A stretch of 8,891 nucleotides of DNA from Candidatus Nitrosopelagicus sp. (GCA_018691945.1 JABHJJ010000182.1:1-8891), one strand, 5' to 3'. Numbered from the stretch's first letter, positions 1-5,781 are shown. A program made the numbers and translations. The notes: generated by a model from the sequence alone, not told the origin.

Positions 1-734
1 CAGGTACTGAAAAGGCTGCAGGGAATTTTGGAAGAGGCGCTGGAGGAGATATTTCAAGAAATATCGACATTACTGCGGAAAACACTGTTTTAGATTATCT
101 AAAAGAGATTAATTTTGAATGTGTAGTGTTAGGAGAAGAATGCGGTCGTGTAGAATTATCAGATAAACCAAAGGGTTTTGTCATCATGGATGCAATTGAT
201 GGTTCTGCAAATGCAGTTAGAGGAGTTCCATTTTTCTGCTCATCGTTAGCATTTGCAACAGAAAATAGACTAAGTTCAATAACAGATGGTGTAATTACAA
301 ATCTTTCAACAGGTCAAATGTATTCAGCATCACAAGGAAAGGGGTCATTTCTCGATGAGAAACAAATTTCGGTTCACAAAGATGTTCCATTATACAAAAT
401 AGTTGGAGTAAATATTTCAGGTGCCTCACAAGAAATAATGAAAAAATTACAACCAGTTATTCAGAATCATAGTCATCTAAGACACTTTGGTGCAAATGCA
501 TTAGAAATGGCAATGTTTGCACAAGGATTAATTGATATCTTCATTGACTTGAGAAATAAGATAAGGATTCAAGACATTGCAGCAGGATACATTATTGTTA
601 AAGAAGCAGGAGGTTTACTTTTAGATGAAAAATTTAACACATTAGATGCAGACTTGAGTTATGAAACAAGAGTTTCTTTTGTAGCAGCTGCTAATCAGGA
701 AATTTTAGACGATATATTTCCAAAAGAAAAGTAA
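1..734 (+). CDS. Inositol monophosphatase / fructose-1,6-bisphosphatase family phosphatase, 5' end cut off by window
   Basis: Metal-dependent sugar phosphatase of the IMPase/archaeal FBPase family, cytosolic, removing phosphate from inositol-1-phosphate and/or fructose-1,6-bisphosphate. The reading frame is open from base 3 and gives 243 visible residues; about 25-35 N-terminal residues are missing compared with the usual 250-275. Family motifs are in order: GEE (visible residues 44-46), the metal-binding DAIDGS (63-68; the family usually has DPxDGT/S, so the Pro is Ala here), and QDIAAG followed by KEAGG (near 190-204), with the family's metal-binding Asp at about 191. A GTG at 126 could be mistaken for a start, but the upstream codons (DITAENTVLDYL...) match the family's N-terminal region, so the gene begins outside the window. 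The stop at 732-734 lies 3 bases from the convergent flavoprotein stop. The family is secure; the substrate cannot be told from sequence. Confidence 0.9.
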   Translation, partial: GTEKAAGNFGRGAGGDISRNIDITAENTVLDYLKEINFECVVLGEECGRVELSDKPKGFVIMDAIDGSANAVRGVPFFCSSLAFATENRLSSITDGVITNLSTGQMYSASQGKGSFLDEKQISVHKDVPLYKIVGVNISGASQEIMKKLQPVIQNHSHLRHFGANALEMAMFAQGLIDIFIDLRNKIRIQDIAAGYIIVKEAGGLLLDEKFNTLDADLSYETRVSFVAAANQEILDDIFPKEK

Positions 735-737
735 ATT

Positions 738-1574
738 TTATCCGTATGATTCGTATTTGACTTCAAATGTTCCATCTTCATGTGGATTATCTCTATTAAC
801 AAATCCTCTATCAGAAACATAATCCATTACTCCATCAATTGTTCCTTGATAACCACAAATGTAGATTCTAGTATTCTCAGGAGTTACTTTTTCTCCAACT
901 AATTCATCTAATGGAGAAACACCTTGAGCATTTGCTTTGAAAAATGATTCTACACGTCCAGTATGACCGGTCCAAGATCTGTTAAAGTATTCTTTAGGTC
1001 TACTAATTGCAGCGCGGTAAATAAAGTTCCATTTATCAGGCCCTCTCTCTTTACTTTCATTTTGAAGGTCAGTAAGTAGACGTTTGTAACTTAATTCATC
1101 TACGTAACTTGCTCCATGTAAAACAACAACTTGTCTTTTATCATTTGTTTCATGAAAGTGATTTGCAAAAGCAATGAATGGTGCAAGACCGGTTCCACCT
1201 CCAACACAAACAATTCTTCTGTTATCAGGTTGTCCATTAAGAAGTTTATCTTCAATAATCAAATCTTCACCAGTAGGATCACCAAGCAATACTTCATCTC
1301 CAACACTAAGATAGAATAATTCAGTAGTAACACGACCAGGTAGTGGTTTTCTAACCCATCTAATTACAAATTCATAATAATCTCTATTTTCAGCATGAGA
1401 TACAAGAGAATATGCACGTTTAATGATTTTATTTTCTGCTGCTACTGGTAAACCAATTGTAAGGAATTGACCAGTTCGGTATTTTGGCATTCCATTTACA
1501 GGAACAATTCTAATTATAACTAAATCTTCTTTTAATAATTCAGTATAGATGATCTTTGCTTTTGTATCAGCCAT
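738..1574 (-). CDS. Ferredoxin/flavodoxin-NADP(+) reductase-like FAD oxidoreductase
   Basis: A 278-residue soluble flavoprotein that probably passes electrons between NAD(P)H and ferredoxin or another small carrier. The N-terminal half is an FAD-binding barrel with the RAYS motif (residues 53-56) for FAD, and GRVTTEL near 80-86 for the pyrophosphate. The C-terminal half is the NAD(P)-binding domain with GGGTGLAPF (125-133), HGASYVDEL (153-161) and CGYQG (240-244). The chain ends in an aromatic-containing tail (FEVKYESYG), as in bacterial-type FNRs where a terminal aromatic residue stacks on the flavin. There is no 2Fe-2S domain, so it is not a fused oxygenase reductase. The ATG at 1574 is preceded by a TATA-like box at leaderless distance and by an inverted repeat. 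It is divergent from the DUF1059 gene. The electron partner is unknown; a dihydroorotate dehydrogenase electron-transfer subunit is less likely because the Cys cluster is absent. Confidence 0.88.
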   Translation of the reverse strand: MADTKAKIIYTELLKEDLVIIRIVPVNGMPKYRTGQFLTIGLPVAAENKIIKRAYSLVSHAENRDYYEFVIRWVRKPLPGRVTTELFYLSVGDEVLLGDPTGEDLIIEDKLLNGQPDNRRIVCVGGGTGLAPFIAFANHFHETNDKRQVVVLHGASYVDELSYKRLLTDLQNESKERGPDKWNFIYRAAISRPKEYFNRSWTGHTGRVESFFKANAQGVSPLDELVGEKVTPENTRIYICGYQGTIDGVMDYVSDRGFVNRDNPHEDGTFEVKYESYG

Positions 1575-1575
1575 G

Positions 1576-1590
1576 CAAGAAACCTTCTTG
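1576..1590. promoter_or_regulatory. Perfect 6-bp inverted repeat before the flavoprotein start (possible operator)
   Basis: CAAGAA-ACC-TTCTTG: two perfect 6-base arms around 3 bases, ending 1 base before the start codon of the flavoprotein gene and lying between its TATA-like box and the ATG. A repressor bound here could block transcription initiation. In a leaderless transcript it would not form an RNA hairpin. A chance repeat in AT-rich DNA remains possible. Confidence 0.35.
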
Positions 1591-1594
1591 ATTT

Positions 1595-1602
1595 AGATAA
1601 AT
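1595..1602 (-). promoter_or_regulatory. TATA-like box for the flavoprotein gene
   Basis: On the minus strand this reads ATTTATCT. Its centre lies 24.5 bases from the A of the ATG at 1574, the same spacing as in the argH/DUF59 promoter in this window, so the transcript would be leaderless. A second AT-rich candidate (ATTTTAAG, 1611-1618) would give a leader of about 13 bases. The choice between them is inference. Confidence 0.45.
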
Positions 1603-1631
1603 GTATTTCTCTTAAAATTTAGAAAGAACTC

Positions 1632-1641
1632 TTTTTATATA
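1632..1641 (+). promoter_or_regulatory. TATA box for the DUF1059 gene
   Basis: TTTTTATATA is a good archaeal TATA box. Its centre is about 32 bases before the ATG at 1669, predicting a start site near 1663 and a leader of only about 5 bases. Read on the minus strand it is TATATAAAAA and could serve as an extra, distal promoter for the flavoprotein gene. Confidence 0.6.
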
Positions 1642-1668
1642 GAAAATGTATCCTCAAAAATTAAGACA

Positions 1669-1833
1669 ATGACAAAACTAACATGCATGGATTATGGTTT
1701 TGATTGTCCATATGTAATAGAGGGTGAAGTTGAGCAGGTTATTGAAGAATTTGGGAAACATACAACCGAAGAACATGGAATAGAATATTCCACAGAAGCT
1801 TTGACACAATTCATTTTAAGACAACAAAGTTAA
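1669..1833 (+). CDS. Small DUF1059 family protein
   Basis: A 54-residue acidic protein starting MTKLTCMDYGFDC. It matches the pattern of the DUF1059 family of small, probably metal-binding proteins: Cys6, then G-x-D-Cys13 seven residues later, a short G-E-x-x-E helix start, and two His (31 and 36) in an H-T-T-E-E-H arrangement. Two Cys plus two His are a plausible single metal site; that is inference. There is no signal peptide or membrane segment. A strong TATA box about 30 bases upstream, an ATG start and a full family-length product support a real gene despite its size. Its stop is 11 bases from the convergent hemA stop. The biochemical function of the family is not known to me. Confidence 0.8.
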   Translation: MTKLTCMDYGFDCPYVIEGEVEQVIEEFGKHTTEEHGIEYSTEALTQFILRQQS

Positions 1834-1837
1834 TTGT

Positions 1838-1844
1838 AAAAAAA
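1838..1844 (-). terminator. Oligo-T terminator after hemA
   Basis: On the minus strand seven T residues directly follow the hemA stop codon (TAA, 1845-1847). Archaeal RNA polymerase terminates at such T runs without needing a hairpin. The run lies in the 11-base gap between hemA and the DUF1059 gene. Confidence 0.6.
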
Positions 1845-2918
1845 TTAGATTCTTTTCATTGAAGCAGATAAAATTGGTAATTCTTTTAAGATGATTTTCT
1901 CAACAGCAGGAACTATACCAGATTTTAGTTTAGTATTTTCTTCATAGATTTCTGCAACTTGATCCCTGAATAGTAATTTAATTCCAGGTAGTTCCATAAT
2001 ACTTTCTTCAACAGCTCTTGGTTCAGATAAATCTAAAATTAGTGTTCCTTTCTTCTTTTCTTGCATTACTAGCTTGATTCTTTCAAGATCAATCACGAAA
2101 TAATCAGCAGTTGTTGCTACTATAATTATATTAAATTTATCAAATCCTGCAAGCACATCTGCAAATTCCATTGGAGTTCCTCCTAAGATTTGTGAAAAGT
2201 TTGTAGAGCGGTCTATAGTTTTACTAGTTACTTGAAAAGGGATTTGTTTTTTACCTAATGTTTTTGCAACCATTGCAGCAGATTCGCCTGTACCGATGAG
2301 TAAGACTTTCTTTTTTGCGTCTAACCCAACTTTTTCTTCTATTAGATTTAGTGCTATATCTCCCAGAGATACAACATCCTTACTTATTTCAGTTGAATCT
2401 CTAATTGAACTTGCAAGTCTAATTACACTATCAAATAATTTATTAAGAATTTTTCCTGAAGCACCAGATTTTTTTGAGTCTTCTAGAGATTTTTTAATTT
2501 CATCATAGACTTCTTGTTTTCCTACAACTACAGAATCTAATCCACAAGCTAATCGTAATAGATGAAGGTAAACATCATCATCTTTGAAAACTTCAAGAGT
2601 TTGATCAAAATGATCAATGTCAATTTGCTCTATGCTAGAATTATTTTGCCAGGTTTCTTTCATTTGATTAATTATCAAACCTTTTCCTTCAGGTCGTCTT
2701 GCATCAGTAGAATCATCATTTTCAAGATTACTAACAGTAAAAATTTCAACTCTACTTGATGTTTGGATTATGATACATTCATCAACACCGGGAATTTTTT
2801 TGAAAGCATCATATGCAGCATTTATGTCGTTGAATGCAAATCGTGAAAGAGAATGTAATGGTACATTTTTGAAAGTAACGCGCGCATTCAAGACATCAAA
2901 TTTAACTTTATTCAACAT
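1845..2918 (-). CDS. hemA: Glutamyl-tRNA reductase homologue, catalytic Cys replaced by Ser
   Basis: Homologue of the enzyme that reduces glutamyl-tRNA to glutamate-1-semialdehyde with NADPH, the first step of C5-pathway tetrapyrrole synthesis. Recognisable parts: N-terminal catalytic domain with I-I-Q-T-S-S-R-V-E-I (residues 50-59), His119 and GLDS (126-129), IRDSTEI (172-178); NADP-binding domain with LLIGTGES (206-213); then DLSEPR (296-301) and EENTKLK (326-332). Two oddities: the nearly invariant T-C-N-R, whose Cys forms the glutamyl thioester, reads T-S-S-R (Ser54), and the usual GExQI reads GKQEV (133-137). At 357 residues the protein is also shorter than the usual 400-420, lacking most of the C-terminal dimerisation helices. 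It may be a diverged paralogue or an enzyme using another nucleophile (Cys48 and Cys125 are candidates). The start has a ribosome site 2 bases upstream, and the gene follows the 2933-3604 gene by 14 bases, suggesting one transcript. Confidence 0.85.
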   Translation of the reverse strand: MLNKVKFDVLNARVTFKNVPLHSLSRFAFNDINAAYDAFKKIPGVDECIIIQTSSRVEIFTVSNLENDDSTDARRPEGKGLIINQMKETWQNNSSIEQIDIDHFDQTLEVFKDDDVYLHLLRLACGLDSVVVGKQEVYDEIKKSLEDSKKSGASGKILNKLFDSVIRLASSIRDSTEISKDVVSLGDIALNLIEEKVGLDAKKKVLLIGTGESAAMVAKTLGKKQIPFQVTSKTIDRSTNFSQILGGTPMEFADVLAGFDKFNIIIVATTADYFVIDLERIKLVMQEKKKGTLILDLSEPRAVEESIMELPGIKLLFRDQVAEIYEENTKLKSGIVPAVEKIILKELPILSASMKRI

Positions 2919-2920
2919 AT

Positions 2921-2926
2921 ATCACC
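2921..2926 (-). promoter_or_regulatory. hemA: Shine-Dalgarno site for hemA
   Basis: Minus-strand GGTGAT ends 2 bases before the ATG. It is complementary to the AUCACC part of the archaeal 16S rRNA 3' end, and the register is normal if the full AGGAGGTGAT is aligned. It fixes the hemA start at 2918 and fits hemA being an internal operon gene, unlike the apparently leaderless first genes here. Confidence 0.6.
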
Positions 2927-2932
2927 AAAATA

Positions 2933-3604
2933 TCAATCTCGTAATTTTGTTCGTCCATCTTTAGCAGTTCTGAAAACATTCATTCCAAGATAATAATTGT
3001 CATGTAATGAATCTAGGTATGTAAGGTCTTGTTCAATTTTTGCAATATCTTCAGGTAAAGATTCAGGATCATTTCTAAGACGTTCTAGTTTTACTTGTAA
3101 TTCATCGCCTAGAACAGTAATTCCAGTTTCATAATTAGAAGTTCCACCATAGCGTTCATCTAAAATATTTTGAGGATCATAATTAGGAGTTGTATCTTCA
3201 TAGTTGAGAGCTTTTCTTGTAATGTCATCTTTTTCGTCTTCAGATAAGATAGGTTTAGGAAATCGATCTTCTTTATCTAAGAAAAATTCTGGTTCACCCA
3301 TAGCTCTTCTAAATATAATCTCAGTTTTTCGTTTGTTAGAAAAGTCCGGACCTTTTGGCGCTTCAGATTTTACTTCTTCTGCAATTGCTTTGAATTCATC
3401 TTCAGCAGCCTTTGCTGCAGCTTCTTTCAATTTTTTTGCTTTTGCAATTGCTTTTTCTGCAGCTTCTTCTGCTTTTTGAGCAGCTTGTGCTGCAGCTTCT
3501 GCATCAATAGATGCTTTAGCAGATTTTTGACCATCTTCTTTTTTTGGTTCTTCAGATGCTTTTGGAATTTCCTTTACTTTAGAGGTATTCTTGTCGTCAG
3601 ACAT
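2933..3604 (-). CDS. Uncharacterised charged protein with Ala/Lys/Glu-rich helix
   Basis: I do not recognise this 223-residue protein. Residues 1-30 are Lys/Ser/Glu-rich and probably disordered. Residues 31-82 are an Ala/Lys/Glu-rich stretch predicted to be one long helix, perhaps a coiled coil. Residues 85-223 look folded, with a conserved-looking FRRAMGEPEFFLDKEDRFPKP (split here: FRRAMGEPEF at 98-107, FLDKEDRFPKP after it), a Tyr/Asn/Asp-rich turn region (134-160) and two amphipathic helices (165-200). There is no signal peptide, membrane segment or cysteine. The frame can be extended to a TTG at 3673, but the ATG at 3604 has a TATA-like box at leaderless distance, so I chose it. It lies 14 bases upstream of hemA on the same strand and is probably cotranscribed with it; a role in tetrapyrrole synthesis would be a guess. 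Confidence 0.8.
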   Translation of the reverse strand: MSDDKNTSKVKEIPKASEEPKKEDGQKSAKASIDAEAAAQAAQKAEEAAEKAIAKAKKLKEAAAKAAEDEFKAIAEEVKSEAPKGPDFSNKRKTEIIFRRAMGEPEFFLDKEDRFPKPILSEDEKDDITRKALNYEDTTPNYDPQNILDERYGGTSNYETGITVLGDELQVKLERLRNDPESLPEDIAKIEQDLTYLDSLHDNYYLGMNVFRTAKDGRTKLRD

Positions 3605-3626
3605 CGACTTTTCTGTGAAATTGCCC

Positions 3627-3634
3627 GATTTTAA
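3627..3634 (-). promoter_or_regulatory. TATA-like box for the 2933-3604 gene and hemA
   Basis: Minus-strand TTAAAATC, within the longer AT-rich AATATTAAAATC, is centred about 26 bases before the ATG at 3604. It would give a leaderless transcript covering the unknown gene and hemA, and it argues against the upstream TTG start at 3673. Confidence 0.5.
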
Positions 3635-3687
3635 TATTATTGTATCACATAGTTTTGAATCCTCTGCGATCAAACAATCTTAATTTT

Positions 3688-3697
3688 AAGAAAGAAA
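3688..3697 (-). terminator. T-rich terminator after tRNA-Asp
   Basis: Minus strand TTTCTTTCTT follows directly after the encoded CCA of tRNA-Asp, a pyrimidine/T-rich tract of the kind that ends archaeal tRNA transcripts. Confidence 0.5.
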
Positions 3698-3775
3698 TGG
3701 CGCCCTCGGCGGGATTTGAACCCGCGTCTCAGCCGTGACAGGGCCGAATTCTAGACCGGGCTATACTACAAGGGC
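3698..3775 (-). tRNA. tRNA-Asp(GTC), CCA encoded
   Basis: On the minus strand the acceptor GCCCTTG pairs with CGAGGGC (one T-G pair). The anticodon stem CGGCC/GGCTG closes the loop CTGTCAC with anticodon GTC (Asp). The T arm is GCGGG-TTCAAAT-CCCGC, the discriminator is G, as usual for tRNA-Asp, and CCA is encoded (3698-3700). There is no intron. The D stem is weak: GTAT against GAAT leaves an A-A mismatch at the 12-23 position, with G-T and T-G at the ends. Confidence 0.95.
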
Positions 3776-3802
3776 AGTATTTACAAGAAAAAGAATTGCT
3801 GG

Positions 3803-3810
3803 TTTTAAAG
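3803..3810 (-). promoter_or_regulatory. TATA box for tRNA-Asp
   Basis: Minus-strand CTTTAAAA centred about 31 bases before the tRNA 5' end at 3775. This predicts a start around 3781, that is, a short 5' leader removed by RNase P. Confidence 0.5.
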
Positions 3811-3843
3811 TTTCCATTTTAACTTTCAAACTAGTAAAAGACT

Positions 3844-3851
3844 AAATTATA
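3844..3851 (+). promoter_or_regulatory. TATA box for tRNA-Lys
   Basis: AAATTATA is centred 25.5 bases before the tRNA 5' end at 3873, so transcription should begin at or within a few bases of the mature 5' end. Together with the tRNA-Asp box it accounts for the 97-base region between the divergent tRNAs. Confidence 0.55.
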
Positions 3852-3872
3852 CAATAATGGAAAAATTCGCAT

Positions 3873-3946
3873 GGGTCTATAGCGCAGCCAGGTAGCGCAC
3901 CGCCCTTTTAAGGCGGCTGTCGTGGGTTCGAATCCCACTAGACCCG
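3873..3946 (+). tRNA. tRNA-Lys(TTT), CCA not encoded
   Basis: The acceptor GGGTCTA pairs perfectly with TAGACCC. The D arm is GCGC-AGCCAGGTA-GCGC, the anticodon stem CCGCC/GGCGG closes the loop CTTTTAA with anticodon TTT (Lys), and the T arm is GTGGG-TTCGAAT-CCCAC. The discriminator is G. The following bases are CGT, so CCA must be added by the nucleotidyltransferase, unlike the neighbouring tRNA-Asp. There is no intron. The 3' end is 2 bases from the convergent argH stop codon. Confidence 0.97.
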
Positions 3947-3948
3947 CG

Positions 3949-5409
3949 TTATTTTGTAAGTGTTTTAACACGTTTTTCTAATAAAGTTAAAGATTTTTTC
4001 ACACTATCATTTTGAGTTTTGATATGTTTTTTCAGTGTTATAATTTTGCGAGTTCTTTGCCCAATCATTCGTTTTTGTTCTGATATTCCAGATGAGCCTT
4101 TTGATTTTCGTTGTTTAAGAGATGAAATGACAGTGGTTTTTTGAATTAGTTCAAAGAGTTTTGATGGTTTCATCTCTTTAATTCCAAGAGATTCAATATC
4201 ATCTAGATCCAGATCAGAGAGTATCTTTTTTGAATTGTGTGAAAGTTGGACAAGATTACCAACTATATTGTGTGCAGTACGAAATGGAATTTTTTCAAGG
4301 ACCAAATTTTCAGCCAAATCCAATGCAATTAAAAATCCCTCTTCTGTTGCTTTTTGCATTTTTTCTTGATTAACTGTAAGTTCAGAGAGCATTGAGTTTA
4401 TTATAATTAGTGCAGTGATGGATGTTTTTGATGTCGACCAGATTGAGGATTTAATTTGCTGTAAGTCTCGACTATATCCAGAAGTAAGTCCTTTGGTGGT
4501 AGTTAGGATAGATGTCAAATGTCCAATAACCTGTGATGTCTTTCCACGTGTAAGTTCTAAAATGTCTGGATTTTTCTTTTGTGGCATTACACTTGAAGGA
4601 GATGTAAAATCATCAGATAATTCAATAAATGAGAATTCAGTAGATGACCAGATGATAAAGTCCTCAGACAGTCTACTTAGGTTTGTCATCATGATTGCAG
4701 AATTTGCAACATATTCTGCTACAAAGTCACGTGTACTTGTAGCATCAATTGAGTTTTCAATAAGAGATGGAAACCCAAGCATTTTTGCTGTACTGTCTCT
4801 ATCAATTGGTAAACTAGTTCCACCTACAGGACCTGCACCTAAAGGGCTTTGATTAACGCGTGTGTATAATGACATGAATCTATCTAAATCACGTAATAAT
4901 GAATCAGCATAAGACAAAAGATAATGAGAAAATACTCCAACTTGAGCTTGTTGAAGATGGGTGTAAAGAGGCATTATTGATTTAGTATTTTCTTGTGCTG
5001 TTTTTAGTATAGTAGAGATTGTTTCAAGTAGACATTGCAGTAGTATGTTAATGTCATCACGAATTTTTAATCTAATGTCAAGTGCAACTTGATCATTTCG
5101 TGAACGTGCAGTATGCATTTTTCCACCATTTTCAAGTCCAGTTTTCTTGATTACTAGTGATTCTATCAGTTCATGAATATCTTCAGGTTCAAAATCAGGT
5201 TGTGATATGTTTCCTCCCTTTAATTCTTCGAGTGCAATCAGGATTTTTTTTACTTCGATTTTTGTTAGGAGTTTATTTTCATATAACATGATAACATGGG
5301 CTTCACTTCCAATAATATCATAAAATGCAATATCTGAATCATCTTTAATAGATGAAACATAACTTAGTGTGATATCATCAAGATTTTTTCCCAGTCTAGA
5401 ACGATACAT
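3949..5409 (-). CDS. argH: Argininosuccinate lyase
   Basis: Cytosolic lyase that splits argininosuccinate into arginine and fumarate, the last step of arginine synthesis. It belongs to the fumarase/aspartase superfamily and acts as a homotetramer. Conserved blocks: TARSRNDQVA (100-109); Y-THLQQAQ with the catalytic-region Thr150-His151; GAGPVGGTSLPIDR (near 191-204); and the flexible signature loop SSVMPQKKNPD (272-282), which keeps the catalytic Ser. The loop has SPSS where most members have GSS. At 486 residues it is about 20-25 longer than usual, because of a Lys-rich helical C-terminal tail. ATG 5409 is preferred to the TTG at 5412, because it sits exactly at leaderless distance from the palindromic TATA box. 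The gene stands alone here, divergent from the DUF59 gene, with no other arginine genes in the window. Confidence 0.96.
   Translation of the reverse strand: MYRSRLGKNLDDITLSYVSSIKDDSDIAFYDIIGSEAHVIMLYENKLLTKIEVKKILIALEELKGGNISQPDFEPEDIHELIESLVIKKTGLENGGKMHTARSRNDQVALDIRLKIRDDINILLQCLLETISTILKTAQENTKSIMPLYTHLQQAQVGVFSHYLLSYADSLLRDLDRFMSLYTRVNQSPLGAGPVGGTSLPIDRDSTAKMLGFPSLIENSIDATSTRDFVAEYVANSAIMMTNLSRLSEDFIIWSSTEFSFIELSDDFTSPSSVMPQKKNPDILELTRGKTSQVIGHLTSILTTTKGLTSGYSRDLQQIKSSIWSTSKTSITALIIINSMLSELTVNQEKMQKATEEGFLIALDLAENLVLEKIPFRTAHNIVGNLVQLSHNSKKILSDLDLDDIESLGIKEMKPSKLFELIQKTTVISSLKQRKSKGSSGISEQKRMIGQRTRKIITLKKHIKTQNDSVKKSLTLLEKRVKTLTK
3960..3977 (+). terminator. Possible tRNA-Lys terminator inside the argH 3' end
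   Basis: GTGT-TTTA-ACAC, a short perfect hairpin, is followed by G and five T on the plus strand, 14 bases beyond the tRNA. With 2 bases between tRNA-Lys and argH there is no room for a separate terminator, so the tRNA transcript must end within antisense argH sequence. The assignment is inferred. Confidence 0.4.
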
Positions 5410-5427
5410 CAACTTGGATTCAAAATC

Positions 5428-5439
5428 GCTATATATAGC
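5428..5439. promoter_or_regulatory. Shared palindromic TATA box, argH / DUF59 gene
   Basis: GCTATATATAGC is a perfect 12-base palindrome. Its centre (5433.5) is exactly 24.5 bases from the A of the argH ATG (5409, minus) and 24.5 bases from the A of the DUF59 ATG (5458, plus). Only 48 bases separate the two starts and no other good TATA box is present, so one TBP site apparently serves two divergent leaderless genes, with orientation set by flanking BRE sequence. Confidence 0.7.
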
Positions 5440-5457
5440 AACTACGGATTTAATTCA

Positions 5458-5781
5458 ATGACACAGGATGTTAAACAGCTACGAGTGAAAATCTTCGATG
5501 AATTATCACAGATTGTAGATCCAGAAATTAATACAACAATTACAGAATTGGAATTAATTGATGAAGTAGATATTAGTGAATCAAACGTGAAGGTAGATTT
5601 GCATCTAACAAGTCCATTTTGCCCAGCAGTATTTGGATTTAAGATTGCACAAGATATTCATGATAATCTATTAAGTATACAAGGAATTGATGACGTAAAG
5701 GTCAATGTCTCAAATCACTTCATGGCTGAACAAATTAATAATCAAGTAAATAACAGCCCAAACCCTCACAAAAAAGATTAG
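5458..5781 (+). CDS. MIP18/DUF59 family Fe-S cluster assembly-type protein
   Basis: A 107-residue soluble protein of the MIP18/DUF59 family (relatives: SufT, PaaD, CIA2), which helps mature or insert Fe-S clusters in target proteins. The fold's hallmarks are present: an N-terminal helix, DPE (21-23), the beta strand VKVDLHLTSP (44-53) and TSPFCP with the conserved Cys55, then a helix (FGFKIAQDIHDNL) and a strand VKVNVSN (80-86). The last 10 or so residues are polar and probably disordered. Transcription probably starts at the ATG from the palindromic TATA shared with argH. The 3' end overlaps the convergent sdhB by 4 bases (5778-5781). Its position next to the succinate dehydrogenase Fe-S subunit is suggestive of a link, but the two genes are on opposite strands. 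It could instead serve Fe-S proteins in general. Confidence 0.88.
   Translation: MTQDVKQLRVKIFDELSQIVDPEINTTITELELIDEVDISESNVKVDLHLTSPFCPAVFGFKIAQDIHDNLLSIQGIDDVKVNVSNHFMAEQINNQVNNSPNPHKKD
5770..5775 (-). terminator. Oligo-T terminator of the sdh operon, inside the DUF59 3' end
   Basis: Minus strand TCTTTTTTG just after the sdhB stop: six T residues, which on the plus strand are lysine codons at the DUF59 C-terminus. It is a simple archaeal oligo-T terminator placed within a convergent coding sequence. Confidence 0.45.

Noticed and set aside
3204..3479. Open frame on the plus strand antisense to the Ala/Lys-rich protein, giving a Ser/Phe/Ala-rich product.
   Set aside because: Its composition is just the complement of Ala/Lys/Glu codons; no promoter or family resemblance.
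3405..3530. Repetitive GCAGCTTCT-like DNA that could be a tandem repeat or CRISPR-like array.
   Set aside because: It is the coding sequence of the Ala/Lys/Glu-rich helix; units are irregular and in frame, and there are no spacers.
3605..3673. N-terminal extension of the unknown protein to a TTG at 3673.
   Set aside because: It would cover the TATA-like box at 3627-3634, starts with a rare codon, and the ATG at 3604 is at leaderless distance.
3807..3826. Inverted repeat AAAGTT-N8-AACTTT between the divergent tRNAs, as a shared operator.
   Set aside because: Six AT-rich base pairs with an 8-base spacer are easily found by chance here, and it overlaps the tRNA-Asp TATA box, which explains part of it.
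4415..4852. Open frame of 145 codons on the plus strand inside argH.
   Set aside because: It is fully antisense to well-conserved argH codons, resembles no family and has no promoter.
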